Shown: one piece after another, positions 53,277-64,000 of the stretch
Position numbering within the stretch: the stretch's first letter is position 1
Layout: the number at the start of each line of letters is the position of its first letter
Assembly (NCBI RefSeq): GCF_016906535.1
Contig: NC_057372.1
Span: 3,205,501 to 3,269,500 of the forward strand
DNA length: 64,000 nucleotides
Source of the DNA: Rhizoctonia solani
Taxonomy: Eukaryota > Basidiomycota > Agaricomycetes > Cantharellales > Ceratobasidiaceae
Direction: 5' to 3'
Made by a program: the position numbers and the translations under genes
The notes under the pieces: generated by a model
Told to the model about the DNA's origin: nothing
The model's input: only the letters and a program-made list of their open reading frames with translations
Databases searched by the model: none

Positions 53277-54302
53277 TGTTGTAGACACAATTGATACCAC
53301 GGAATTTATTCCAATTTTCTCAAATTTAAACAGACTTAAACAGACAACATTTTCAATCACATGACTTTGGTGCTTATATCATATGCTAAGCACCAAGCCA
53401 TGTCCCCTTCCACGCTTAGTCATCATATGTAGCCACCTCCACCTGATGACATCACTATGACACATCAGTGACACATATGCATGAGTAAGGCTGCTTGCAG
53501 AGTGGGGTTCTTATTGCATATAACCAGCTTCCTTTCCCCACACTATGTATTTGTAAGTAGCTCTCTCTGTAATATATAAGGAGGCCAACCAACCATGGTA
53601 ACACCCAGGTCAATTACCTCTTGTTGCATCCTACTCAGTGTACAAGGCCTTACAGCCAGTAATTGTCATAAACCATATCTGGAAGGGTTATTACCACATA
53701 TATCCACTGTCAAAGATATATATAGTATATGTGATGCACAGTGATATATGAATAATATATTGCTGGGGGATGTTGCACTCCCCCTGCCCCCCTAGCCATG
53801 GGCCAATGTTAAGGGAGCCTGCAGGCAAGGTTGAATAATATATTATTACAGAAGAGATTATGTCATCCCCCCCCACCTCAAATCTGTAGTAGTTTAGTAT
53901 AGTATTTGATAAAGGACTGGAGGGGGGGAGGTCATGTGACCCTGGTGGACTGTCAGTCTCTAAGTCATGAGTGCTTAGAGTAATGACAGTTCTGGCTGCA
54001 TATATGTGAGTATATGCAGCCTTCTAAAGGCTGGAATATCCTATTAGTAGGTGGCTTGGTCAGGAGACATGCCAGCAAAGGCAAGGGTCATGACAGTAAT
54101 TACTAAGTCAATAGCTCACACTGCCTTATAGCAGCTCACTCCTGTACTTAGATAGCCCATCACTGCCTTAAGCAGTCTTGTTGTTGTAGGATAGGTGTTG
54201 ATGCTGTAGCTAGTCCCTTTGTTGCCTTAGGCAACTTTTCTTTACTTGTACCCTGCAGCCACAAGCGCCATCCCCTCAACGTCCTAACAGATGTCTAGGA
54301 CA
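53277..54302 (+). repeat. LTR-A copy split by LTR-F, no duplication
   Basis: TGTTGTAGACAC...TCTAGGACA, about 590 bp without the nested piece. Flanks TTGGC and ATCAT do not match, so it may be a product of recombination between copies. CpG-poor. Confidence 0.85.
53664..54095 (+). repeat. LTR-F copy 2, 432 bp
   Basis: TGTCATAAACC...GGTCATGACA, flanked by GTAAT (53659-53663 and 54096-54100). Provides the uninterrupted version of the site where element 2 landed. Confidence 0.9.
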
Positions 54303-54368
54303 ATCATAAAGAAACCCAAGATACACTCCAGCTACTGACTGGTGAGTTACAGGAGTTTACCAGCCTAC

Positions 54369-55300
54369 TGTCCTACATGTCCTTAAGGGTGTCAAGGCAG
54401 CAGGTGCTTGTGGCCATAGTACTAAGTAGGGAACCACTTAAGGTGGGTGGGTGTGCTACCTACAACATTGAACTACTATCCTACAATGACCAAGGCCATA
54501 AGGGCAGTGGCAAGCTAAGTAAGTACAGTGAGATGATGCTTAAGGCAGTGTAACTAAGTAATTACTGGACCCAAAGTCCTTGTACAATGATGGGATGCAA
54601 CAAGAGGTAATCAACCTAGGTGTTACCATGGTTGGTTAGCCTCCTTATATATTACAGAGGAACTCTAATTACAAATACAGAATATGCAATTACTAATCCA
54701 ATAAGAACCCTGTTTCAACTGCAGCCTTACTCATGCCTATGTGTCACTGACATGTCATAATGATGTCATCAGGTGGAGGTGGCTACATGTTATGGAATGA
54801 CTAATTTAGACATATGCGCCAGTCAGTTGGGAGAGTTTAAGGCCTTGAGAGTGGCATATACACTTTGATTAAGTGCAATCTCAGTCAAATTAATTGATAT
54901 TAACTCTAGATAAATTACAGTAAGTAAATAAGACTCAGTACTAACTTTCATACTATAGGTATAAGCATAACCAACCACCTGCATCTGCAGTAATTGCTTG
55001 ATTACTTGTTAAGTGTAGGGATCACCCTGATTACTAACCTAATTTACTCTTATATAGCTAGTCTATTGCCTTTTATATCCACAGTAGTTAATATATTAAT
55101 CACTTTATTATCTTCTGTACTTAATTACATAGTCCCTAAAACCCTACTCTATAACACTACATATGCTGAGTAAGTGTGGATGGGGACATGGCATGGTGTT
55201 TTAGCACCAAGGTCACATGATTGAAAATGTTGTCCAATTATCTTTGTTTAAATTTGAGAAAATGGGAATGAATTCCCTGGTATTGAGTGTGTTGACAACA
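54369..55300 (-). repeat. Solo LTR-A split by a short LTR-D
   Basis: TGTCCTACATGTCC...GTTGACAACA, about 558 bp without the insert, flanked by CCTAC (54364-54368 and 55301-55305). CpG-poor. Confidence 0.9.
54788..55156. repeat. LTR-D short copy, 369 bp
   Basis: TGTTATGGAATGAC...ACTCTATAACA flanked by CTACA (54783-54787 and 55157-55161). Reverse complement shares patches with 18188-19306 but is 750 bp shorter. Confidence 0.8.
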
Positions 55301-55417
55301 CCTACTTAGAGATGATCTGGGTAAGTGTAGGGAGGATAAGGTGGCCCAATGTGCTGAGAATCATACACTTCATTCCATTGTTAAGGCACTAATGGATAGA
55401 TGAGCCTATTTGTGTTG

Positions 55418-56007
55418 TGTTACACCCTAACAAAATTTACCACTGGATTCTCCTACTTTTTCTATTATTTTTAGTATTTTTTACAAACTCTTCACCTTCA
55501 CTTTTGCAGTCATGTGATCTTGGTGCTTACCAAGCCAAGATGCTGTGCCAAGACCTGCCAAGATGCCATACCAAGGGCACTTAGATATCATCCATGCTTC
55601 TATGCAGCCTGCAGCATGCTTCTCTTTATATTTAGACTTTTCTCCCACAGTCTTATCTATTTGTAAGTTAGTAGTTCTGGTGTATGTATACCACAGGAAA
55701 ATTGCCTGGAACCCCTAAGTTGATTTTACTGTGTCTACCCATCAGACAGGTTTCAGAATAAGTCAGTAGTTCAGGACCTTAAGTGCTTTCACTCTCAGTA
55801 GATACTTGCCCCATTACAGGGCCTCACTGATTAGTAGCATAGTTCCCCACTGGCCTTAGGCCTTTACACACCATAGATAGACCTCCCCATGCCACCTTAA
55901 GTGGTCCAGACCGCATAGTTAGCCTTAGATAGTGTTTTGCTTTGTTTATTATGGCCATAAGCACCCTCCTACCAGTATGTAGCCCACCTTACAGTGCAGT
56001 TACAACA
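55418..56007 (+). repeat. Solo LTR-B
   Basis: 590 bp, TGTTACACCC...AGTTACAACA, flanked by TGTTG (55413-55417 and 56008-56012). Confidence 0.92.
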
Positions 56008-56071
56008 TGTTGTCATGCAAGAGTTATCATGTATACATCCCCATATCTTATATCATACAAACATCACTTGT

Positions 56072-56625
56072 TGTTACACCCAAGTTTTACCATTGGAATT
56101 GGACATTTTTTCTGTTATTTTAGTATTTTTTATGGACTTGATATCTTTTGTTTAATCACATGATCTTGGTGCTTATTACGCCAAGATGCTGCGCCAAGAT
56201 GCTGTGCCAAGGGTGCTTAGGAGAGATCCACGCTTCTGCGCAGCCCACAGCACAATTCTTATTTCACTTGTATACTTCTTTTCTCATGCGCACAGACCAT
56301 GTAGTTAGCGCCCCTTTGTCTATATATACAGCAGGAAAATTGCTTGGAGACCCAAGTCAATTTTACCTTGTCTCATATTCATTGAGGAGGCACCCCAGCC
56401 AGCTAAGTAGCTGGCCCCATCTGTCAGAAGTAACTTACCCCCTTTATCTCACCTACCACACCTCCCAGGCCTAAGGCCCCCTTGTTGATAGTAGTTAGCA
56501 GTAGGACACCATAAGTGTCAGTAGTATAGCCTAGCTAAGTAGATTACATAAGTCTTGCTTGTAGTAGTATGGCCACAAGCACCTGCCTCCACCAGCGTGT
56601 ACCCACCTTACAGTGGTGTACAACA
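56072..56625 (+). repeat. Element 6 5' LTR (family B)
   Basis: 554 bp, TGTTACACCC...GTACAACA. TATA box TATATATA at 56321-56328; predicted RNA start near 56353. A strong inverted repeat GCCAGCTAAGTAGCTGGC (56398-56415) lies in R/U5. Confidence 0.93.
56321..56366 (+). promoter_or_regulatory. Element 6 promoter and predicted transcript start
   Basis: TATATATA (56321-56328) is about 32 nt upstream of CAAGTCAATTTTAC (56353-56366), the segment complementary to the primer-binding site. The spacing matches that in family A. Confidence 0.6.
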
Positions 56626-56627
56626 TT

Positions 56628-56641
56628 GTAAAATTGACTTG
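56628..56641 (+). other. Element 6 self-primer binding segment
   Basis: GTAAAATTGACTTG, two bases after the LTR, is a 14/14 complement of 56353-56366. No tRNA-type TGG start. Confidence 0.72.
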
Positions 56642-57145
56642 CTGTAGGCTTTGATCAACAACAAGAGGACTCCCAGTACTAGCACAAGGGGAATAACCAT
56701 GATCAGGGTCACCTTGCGGAGTATAACAATCAAAAACTCCCCACCCCCATGTAGTACCAAATTGCTATAAGGCTGACAAGCTCTGATTGCCTGCATACCC
56801 AAGTTTTGCTGGAACTCAGTAGTCAGCAACCCTAGACCGCTGAAATACCCGCTTGCTGAAAACCCGCCCATATCACAACTGCCAGGTCTGTTGATTTGTT
56901 GTAGGGACAGTCCAACACTAGGTACTAGATGCAAGGGTTTAGCACCAGCACACTACAGAAAAACCGCTCATAAGTCCTGCCAAAGGCATCTATCTCCCCA
57001 TGCTGTTCCCATCATTCCATTCACACGCTCTGGCATCCCACACCCCTGTTCCCATCCCTCTAGCCGCTCCTCTTGACGTTCTGTTCCATCCCATTCCCAA
57101 CCAGCCTCTTGCAGCACATCTCCAACTCTGCAAGACTTGCCAAGG

Positions 57146-58324
57146 ATGGAACCAGAGCTGTCCATTGCCACTCTCCTCAAGGCTGTCTCAACCCTCACAG
57201 CCATGGTTGGGTCCCTGCAGGATCAAATCCAAAGCCAAGGTCAACAGCTCACAGAGCTCAAAGCCATATGCAAGGAAACTGCCAACCTACTTGGCAACAA
57301 AGACCAAGGGCAAGCCCAGCCTGGCCCATCAACTGGGCCTATCACTCCCCCTACCCACACAGGGGGAGAAGCCAACACTCCAGGAACGGTTAGGCCTGGA
57401 CTCAAGGCCCCTTTTTGCCCCCCAAGAGGAGCAGGGTTTGATTCAGAAGAGGAAGAAGAACAGAGGATCCCCAAAAAAGAGCCTTGCAGCACGCCTAGGA
57501 GTTTAAGCTGCCTTACTCCCTTTGATTGAGGGTCCAGTGTAAAACAACCCAAGATGGAACTCCCAGACCCATACAAGGGAGATACCAGGGGGCGCAAGGC
57601 AACTCAGTGGCTAGATTGCATGCTGCTGTGGGTTGCCCTCCACCAGGATCAATTTGACAAAGAGGAGCAGATGGTTGTATGGATATTATACCATATGACA
57701 GACAAAGCTGCCAATTGGGCGCTTCCCATCATTGGGAACATCATCAAGGGCAAGGGGAACCCCCCAACCACCATCCTGGCCCTAATGGCCAAGTTTAGAG
57801 AAGCCTTTGCCAATCCCAATGCCAAGAGGGCAGCTGCCAGAAAGATTGCTGCGCTGACTCAGACAACCACCACATCTGAGTACGTTACCAAGTTCTGCAA
57901 CCTCATAGCGGAACTTGATTGGAATGAGGAGGCATACATTGCCCAATTCACATGCAGCCTCCACTGGAAGGTCAAGGAGCTCCTGTCCACCAAGGACAAC
58001 ATTCCCAATGATTTGGAGGCTATCTTTGCTGCCTCCATCAAAATTGACAATACTTGTTGGGAAAACAAGGAGAACTGGCCCAAGAAGCAGCCATCCAAGT
58101 CCCCAGCCGCCGTGGCCACCTCTGCTTCCATCACCACCACTAGGGTCCAGCTATCAGAAGACCCTAATTATGTCACTCTGGAGGAAAGGGACCATTGCTG
58201 CGCTTTGGGGCTTTGCGTCAAGTGCAGACAGAAGGGCCATGGAATCAAGCAATTCCCTAACGGCTGGAAAGCCACAGTCAAGGAGGTTGCCAAGGTTGCA
58301 GAGGATGAATTGGGAAAAGAGTAA
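57146..58324 (+). pseudogene. gag: Element 6 Gag with one internal stop
   Basis: ATG 57146 (MEPELSIATLLKAV). About 393 codons with an in-frame TGA at 57527-57529 between TPFD and GSSVKQPK; element 7 has Thr there. The N-terminal heptad pattern (VSTLTAMVGSLQDQIQ) suggests a coiled coil. Capsid region from MELPDPYKGDTRGRKATQWL. The zinc knuckle CVKCRQKGHGIKQF has Phe for the last Cys. Ends with the slippery GGGAAAA (58312-58318) and TAA. Confidence 0.87.
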
Positions 58325-58335
58325 AGTCAAGGACT
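58312..58335 (+). promoter_or_regulatory. -1 frameshift signal (element 6)
   Basis: GGGAAAA (58312-58318) with spacer GAGTAA. The following AGTC/GACT stem is only 4 bp, weaker than in element 7. Confidence 0.55.
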
Positions 58336-58610
58336 GCTGCCAAGCCGCTGACTAAAAAATTGGACAATATAAATAGTTTTGAATTTGTATCTCTTGGCCT
58401 AGACTCAAATAAAAAACCATTATTATTTATTGATCTATATGACCAAAACTCCTTGGCAGACCTTATCAAAAGCCTCATAGACTCCAGAGCCACCTCCAAT
58501 TTCATATCCCCTGCCATTGTCAAAAAATATAAACTTCCAAAAACCCAACTTGAAAATCCACAAGTTGTGAGAATGCTAGATGGTACTATATCTCAGACTG
58601 GTTGCATATG

Positions 58611-59180
58611 TGTTATAACCTCCTAACATATACCACTAGAATTGCCTCTTTTTTCTAATATTTTTACTATTTTTTACGGACTCAATATCTATGTTTTTCA
58701 ATCATGTGATCTTGGCGCTTATTATGCTGAGATGCTGCGCTAAGATGCCGTGCCAAGGGCACTTAGAAGAAATCTGCGCTTCTGCGCAGTCTGCAGCATA
58801 CTTCTTATTTCATCCATGTACTTCTTTTCTCACGCACACAGGCCATGTAGATATTGCTCTTACTTCTATATATACAGAAGGGAAATCACTTGGAGACACC
58901 AAGTCAATTTTATCTTGTCTCTTATTCACTAGAGAAGGTATACAGCCAGCTAAGTAGCTGGCCCCCAACTGTCAGAAGCCACTTACCCATCTCACCTCAC
59001 TCACCACACCTCCAGGCCTCTGGCCCCCCTGCATTGACAGTAGATAGTTGTTTGTTGCCATAAGCAACTTAGTACAGTTAGTTAGTAGCCTTAGATAGTT
59101 AGATTACATAAGTAGTGTAGTAGTATGGCCACAAGCGCCCTTCCCACTAGCAAGTACCCACCTTACAGTGGTGTACAACA
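58611..59180 (+). repeat. Solo LTR-B in element 6 protease region
   Basis: 570 bp, TGTTATAACCTCC...GTGTACAACA; flanks ATATG and AGATG (one mismatch). Confidence 0.88.
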
Positions 59181-59281
59181 AGATGGCACCAGGTTCAACT
59201 TGCAGTCTTGGCCAATGGCAATCCCCATTCCATTCCTTTTCTAGTCTGCCCCATTGGGAATAACTTGGCAATCCTTGTTAT

Positions 59282-59816
59282 TGTCATACCCTAGAGGCGT
59301 GATCACCTTAGAGTCCACTAAGTTGAAGAAATAGTGAATATATGCACTATTTTCTTGAAGATTTATGGATATATGCACCTTTATGCTATTTAGGTGCTGA
59401 GCGCTATCATGTAATCTAAATCACATGACTTTTAGTCATGTGAACACGTCTTTCTTATCTTTGGTCATGTGACCTTATCTTTGTTGTTATGTTTGTACAT
59501 GTAATTACTCTTCCCCTTCTCTGTTGAATATATAAGGAGGGTTCTGAGAGCCTTAAGCCTCAGAACTCAATCTCTTATCCCCTTCCACCACTACCTACCT
59601 AAGACATTAATAGGAGTATTGCCTGAGAGCATACCAGTCCCTGTCAAAGGTCTTTAGCCTGCTATCTTTATAGATAGTGCACTTAACTGTATTAGGTCTT
59701 GTCCTACCCCTTCCTGGCAATTGCCCTTGAGCATTGTTAGGCCCTACTTGCTGATAAGTCCTATATCAGGCAATAGCTTGTTAGGTTTTACCATCTGGTA
59801 GTTGTTGGCTCTGACA
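59282..59816. repeat. LTR-C solo in element 6 pol
   Basis: 535 bp, TGTCATACCCTAGAGGCG...GGCTCTGACA; flanks GTTAT and GGTAT (one mismatch). Close relative of 35907-36442. Confidence 0.87.
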
Positions 59817-61089
59817 GGTATCACATGGCTCACTCATGTATCACCCCTCATTGATTGGACCTTAGGGACTGTTGCTTTTCCTGAACAAGTTCAGATTGCA
59901 TCCAAAGAAGACGCCAACTCCAACCCCCTAGCAGGCCTTCCAAAACAATACCATGAATTTGCTAAGGTCTTCAAAGAGGAGTTCAAGGTCCTCCCCCCTC
60001 ATAGGGAATATGATATAGCCATAGACCTACTTCCTGATGCAAAACTTACTCCCAGCCTAATTTACAGTATGACAGATGCAGAGTCTAAGGCCTCAAAGCA
60101 AACATTGATGAGGAACTAGCCACAGGCAAGATCTGCCCCAGTACCTCCTCAACCAGCGCCCCTGTGATGTTTGTGAAAAAAGTGGACAGGTCTTTGCAAT
60201 TAGTGGTAGATTACAGGAAACTCAACAAAGTAACCTACAAGAACATTTATCCTCTCCCTAGGCAAGATGACCTCATGGCAAAACTTAGGCACGCCAAGCT
60301 GTTCACAAAGCTGGACCTCAGATGGGGGTACAATAACATTAGGATCAAAGAAGGAGATGAATGGAAAACAGCATTCAGGACTAAATATAGGCTGTTTGAA
60401 TACCTGGTCATGCCTTTTGGCCTCACCAATGCCCCAGCTGCCTTCCAACACTTCATGAACAATCTGTTTAGGGACCTCATTGATGTCACTGTGGTCATCT
60501 ACTTGGACAACATTTTGATCTTCTCCAAAAAACCAGAGGAACACCCAAGCCACATGAAGGAAGTCCTTTCCAGGCTCATGAAGAACCAACTGTTCTGCAA
60601 ACTGTCCAAATGTCATTTCCACAAAACCACCGTAGACTACCTGGGAATTGTCATTTCCCCAGCAAGATTTTCCATGGACCAAAAGAAAATAGAAGCTGTC
60701 ACATTGTGGCCCCAGCCCAAAACAGTCAAGCAGGTCCAGGCTTTCTTGGGATTTGTCAATTATCTCTGCTGGTTCATCCCCAACTTTAGCTCTGTAGCAC
60801 AGCCGCTCCACAACCTCACAAAAAAGGAAACCCCCTGGTCATGGGGTAGCCCAGAAGAGGAAGCATTCCTAGAATTGAAGTCCCTTGTCACACAATTGCT
60901 GGTCCTGATCCATTCCAACCCCAACCTACCTTACTACCTGGAGACAGACGCATTGGGAGTAGCAATGGGAGCAATACTCAGCCAGAAAGGCCCAGACAAC
61001 CGGTTACACCCAATCACTTACATGTCCAAATCCTTCTCAGGAGCCAAAGCCAACTATGACACCCATGATAAAGAGCTCCTGGCCATCAT

Positions 61090-61660
61090 TGTTACACTCC
61101 CTTAACATATACCACTGGAATTGCCTGAACTTTCTGATATTTTTACTATTTTTCCAAACGCTTTACCTTATGTTTTTTAATCACATGATCTCAGCGCTTA
61201 TTATGCCAAGATGCTGCGCCAAGATGCTGTGCCAAGGGCGCTTAGGAGAGATCCACGCTTCTGCACAGCCTGCAGCACAATTCTTATTTCACCTATGTAC
61301 TTCTTTTCTCACGTGCACAGACCATGTAGATAGCGCCCCCTTCTCTATATATACAGCAGGGAAATTGCTTGGAGACCCCAAGTCAATTTTACCTTGTCTC
61401 ATATTCATTGAGGAGGGATTAGTCAGCCAGCTAAGTAGCTGGCTCCATCAGTTCTCAGATGTTAACCCCCCACTTAACCTATCACACCTCCCAGGCCTCT
61501 GGCCCCTTTGTATCAACAGTAGATAGACAGGTGTTGCCTTAAGCAACTTAGGATAGTTAGTAGTTAGCCTTAGGTAGTTAGATTACATAAGCAGTGTAGT
61601 AGATACGGCCCCAAGCACCTGCTCCACTAGTGTGTACCCACCTTACAGTGGTGTACAACA
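61090..61660 (+). repeat. Solo LTR-B in element 6 RNase H
   Basis: 571 bp, TGTTACACTCCC...GTGTACAACA, flanked by ATCAT (61085-61089 and 61661-61665). Confidence 0.94.
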
Positions 61661-63424
61661 ATCATCAAGGCATTAGAGGAATGGTGTATCTTCTTGGAAG
61701 CAACAGGTAAACCCATCCAGGTGTTTATGGACCACAGAAACTTGGAATATTGGATGCAGGCCAGGACTTTCAATTGTAGGCATGCAAGATGGCGTATTTT
61801 CCTAAGCAACTTCAATTTTGAAATCCACTATTGCCTGGGGAAACAGTCAGGAAAACTGGATGCCCTATCAAGGAGATCAGACTACAAAGACATAGCTCAG
61901 GGTCCAGAAATAATGCTACCCCTGGAAATGTTTGCCAACATGGGAATGTCAGAAGAGGAACTTGAAATTGTGATGGGAATCCACGCCAAATTAAAGGAAG
62001 ACCCATCACTGGAACTCATTATCCAGTTCCTTACAGAAGACGCAGACAATGCCCCCCCTTCAATCAGAAAAGCCTACTGGGACTACAACTGGGAGGAAGA
62101 CTTACTTTGGTACCAAGGAAAACTGGTAGTCCCTGACAATAAGGCCATGAAAGAGAAGCTCCTTAGAGAATTCCACAACTCACCCCTGGCAGGACACCCA
62201 GGTCAACAGAGAACCCTCAAACTCCTAAGTTGCAACTACTGGTGGCCAGGCATGAAGTCATCTGCCAAGGAGTGGGTGGACTGTTGCCCCACCTGCCAAG
62301 CCAACTGGAGAGCCCATGCACCAGTAATTGCTCTGAAGCCCTTGGAAGTTCCCCCATTTCCCTTCCACACAATCTCCTACAATTTTATCACAGGATTCCC
62401 CAAGTTGCAAGGATTTGATACAATTCTGGTAGTCATAGACTCCTTCTCCAAATTTGGCCACTTCATCCCAACAACTAAGAAATTGTTGGCCAAGGGCCTA
62501 GCAGAATTATTTATCTCACACATCTGGAAACTGCATGGATTACCAGTAAAAACAATTTTGGACAGAGGGACTACGTCCACAGGGAAATTCCTCAGGGCAC
62601 TGTATCAATGCCTTGGGGTCAAGCCAGCCTTCTTGTTGGCCTACCATCCAGAATCCAACAGACAAACAGAGAGGGTCAATCAATTCATTGAGTTCTACCT
62701 CAGGTTGTATGTAGCAGCAGATCATTTGGACTGGGCCACTTGGCTACCACTAGCAGAATATGCATACAATAACGCCAAGCATGCTGCCACAGGGAGAACT
62801 CCATTTGAACTAGTCTATGGAAGGAACCCAGTCATGAACCTGTCCAACATCCCAGCAAATGTCCCAGAAGCCAACCATGTGGCTGATACCCTTGGCTGTG
62901 AATGGAAGGAGGCAGAATCCGCCCTACAAATGACAAAGGAAAAAATGGCAAGAACCAAAGGCGTAATCCCAGAATTTTCTATTGGAGAAAAAGTATGGCC
63001 AGACGCTGAAAATGTTGAAATTTGGTCAAACTCCAACAAGCTAGACCCCAAGCGCCTAGGGCCGTTCAAAATCACCAAGAAAATCTCCAGTCATGTGTAC
63101 CACCTGGAACTCCCTGAAACCCTGAAAATCCACAATGTCTTCTACATAGGATTACTTTCCAAAAGCCACAAGTCACCAAGCCAGCCATTTCCAGACCAAC
63201 CCCCTCCTGAAACAATAGAAGGGGAAGAAGAATACAAGGTGGAACAAATCATTGACTCAAAAAGGCAGAAGGGAAAATGGTTCTACCTGATCAAATGGAA
63301 AGGATATGGCCCAGAAGACAACTCATGGGAACCAGAAGAACTCCTGGAACACAGCCAAGAAGAAATTCAATGCTTCAACCAGGCTAGACTTAAAAAGGCT
63401 TGTGACGCCGCCAAGAGCCTTTAA

Positions 63425-63434
63425 GGGGGGGCAA
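63425..63434 (+). other. Polypurine tract of element 6
   Basis: AGGGGGGGCAA-type tract directly before the 3' LTR, immediately after the pol stop. Confidence 0.75.
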
Positions 63435-63997
63435 TGTTACATGCCCAAGTTTTGTACCATTGGAATTGGACGTTTTTTCTGTTATTTTTAGTATTTTTTA
63501 TGGACTTGATATCTTTTGTTTTTTAATCACATGATCTTGGTGCTTATTACTCCAAGATGCCACGCCAAGATGCCATGCCAAGGGCGCTTAGGAGAGATCC
63601 ACGCTTCTGCACAGCCTGCAGCACAATTCTTATTTCACTTGTATACTTCTTTTCTCATGCGCACAGACCATGTAGATAGCGCCCCTTTGTCTATATATAC
63701 AGCAGGAAAATTGCTTGGAGACCCCAAGTCAATTTTACCTTGTCTCAGATTCATTGAGGAGGCACCCCAGCCAGCTAAGTAGCTGGCCCCCATCTGTCAG
63801 AAGTAAATTACCCCCTTTATCTCACCTACCACACCTCCCAGGCCTAAGGCCCCTTGTTGATAGTAGTTAGCAGTAGGACACCATAAGTGTCAGTAGTATA
63901 GCCTAGCTAAGTAGATTACATAAGTCTTGCTTGTAGTAGTATGGCCACAAGCACCTGCCTCCACCAGCATGTACCCACCTTACAGTGGTGTACAACA
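63435..63997 (+). repeat. Element 6 3' LTR (family B)
   Basis: 563 bp, TGTTACATGCCC...GTACAACA; ends three bases before the window edge. Confidence 0.93.
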
Positions 63998-64000
63998 CTT

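Larger units (their letters stand above)
54303..56071 (+). pseudogene. Coding-like host relic split by LTR-A and LTR-B
   Basis: Host pieces 54303-54368, 55306-55417 and 56013-56071 remain between insertions. The first two, joined across the CCTAC duplication, read as about 50 codons of hydrophilic, probably helical protein (LLTGELQEF...LLRDDLGKCRED...HSIVKALMDR) before a TGA. I do not recognise it; it may belong to the same gene as the frame at 17378. Confidence 0.35.
58318..63424 (+). pseudogene. pol: Element 6 Pol, split by three solo LTRs
   Basis: Pieces: 58318-58610 and 59181-59281 (protease; active site reads DSR instead of DSG), 59817-61089 (RT and RNase H start; YLDN at 60500-60511 instead of YLDD; frameshift near 60100 in KQHIDEE), and 61666-63424 (RNase H end, integrase, chromodomain). 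The integrase zinc module is SPLAGH...CPTCQ, and the first core Asp reads Asn (SYNFITGFP). The end keeps a chromodomain (EEYKVEQIID, IKWKGYGPEDNSWEP), TAA at 63422-63424, and the PPT before the 3' LTR. Unlike family A the stop precedes the LTR. Defective in at least five ways. Confidence 0.9.
56072..63997 (+). mobile_element. Element 6: family B Ty3/gypsy chromovirus, decayed
   Basis: LTRs 56072-56625 and 63435-63997. Left duplication CTTGT (56067-56071); after the right LTR the last three bases of the window are CTT, which fits. Gag, protease, RT, RNase H, integrase and chromodomain are all recognisable but carry stops, frameshifts and three inserted LTRs. Confidence 0.93.

Noticed and set aside
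53664..54095. LTR-F as a DNA transposon with TGTCAT/ATGACA terminal inverted repeats
   Set aside because: The inverted ends are only 6 bp and the 5-bp duplication with TG...CA fits an LTR; no transposase is linked. Not fully excluded.
1..64000. CRISPR arrays, rRNA genes, bacterial operons
   Set aside because: No regularly spaced short repeats, no rRNA-like sequence and no prokaryotic gene organisation seen.

Overview
The window looks like a transposon-packed stretch of a filamentous basidiomycete genome, probably Rhizoctonia/Ceratobasidium-like (inference). The basis is a single BTB/POZ gene with a 47-nt intron, a Tad/I-type LINE with an RNase H domain, and chromodomain Ty3/gypsy elements. 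No bacterial signatures and no CRISPR array are present.

Layout. 1-6221 is a plus-strand LINE (gag-like ORF1, EN-RT-RNase H ORF2, 20-nt poly(A)). 6906-7891 (minus) is the only ordinary host gene, a BTB protein. 7892-10768 holds no gene I can support. From 10774 to the end nearly every base belongs to LTR elements, most with 5-bp target-site duplications (TSDs) that can be read directly. Two Ty3/gypsy chromovirus families dominate. Family A (LTR about 570-590 bp, TGTCCTAGACG...TCTACAACA in one orientation) has elements 1, 2, 3, 4 and 5. Family B (LTR about 550-590 bp, TGTTAYA...GTACAACA) has elements 6 and 7 and many solo LTRs. Smaller families, seen only as LTR-like insertions, are here called LTR-C, D, E and F, plus a 173-bp mini-element carrying a tRNA-like core.

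Nesting, resolved by TSDs. A broken host reading frame starts at 17378 and ends at 52964. It is interrupted by the mini-element (itself carrying a second copy), by a solo LTR-B (carrying LTR-D), and by another LTR-B that was split by element 3 (20264-52788). Element 3 contains LTR-B copies, LTR-E, LTR-F (split by element 2, which carries a solo LTR-A), a mini-element and element 7. Element 7 is split by element 4, element 4 by element 5, and element 5 by a solo LTR-B. Downstream lie solo LTRs of families A and B (53277-56007) and element 6 (56072-63997).

How the elements work. In both families Gag and Pol are in different frames, joined by a conserved slippery heptamer GGGAAAA two codons before the gag stop (Pol in -1). 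The segment after the 5' LTR is complementary to the predicted 5' end of the element's own RNA, as in Tf1/sushi self-priming. Elements 1 and 2 have fully open gag and pol, and element 5 is intact apart from one LTR insertion. Element 4 is a protease-less in-frame Gag-Pol fusion, and elements 3, 6 and 7 are decayed. Differences between related copies are mostly transitions at CpG, and several lost catalytic residues fit CpG decay.
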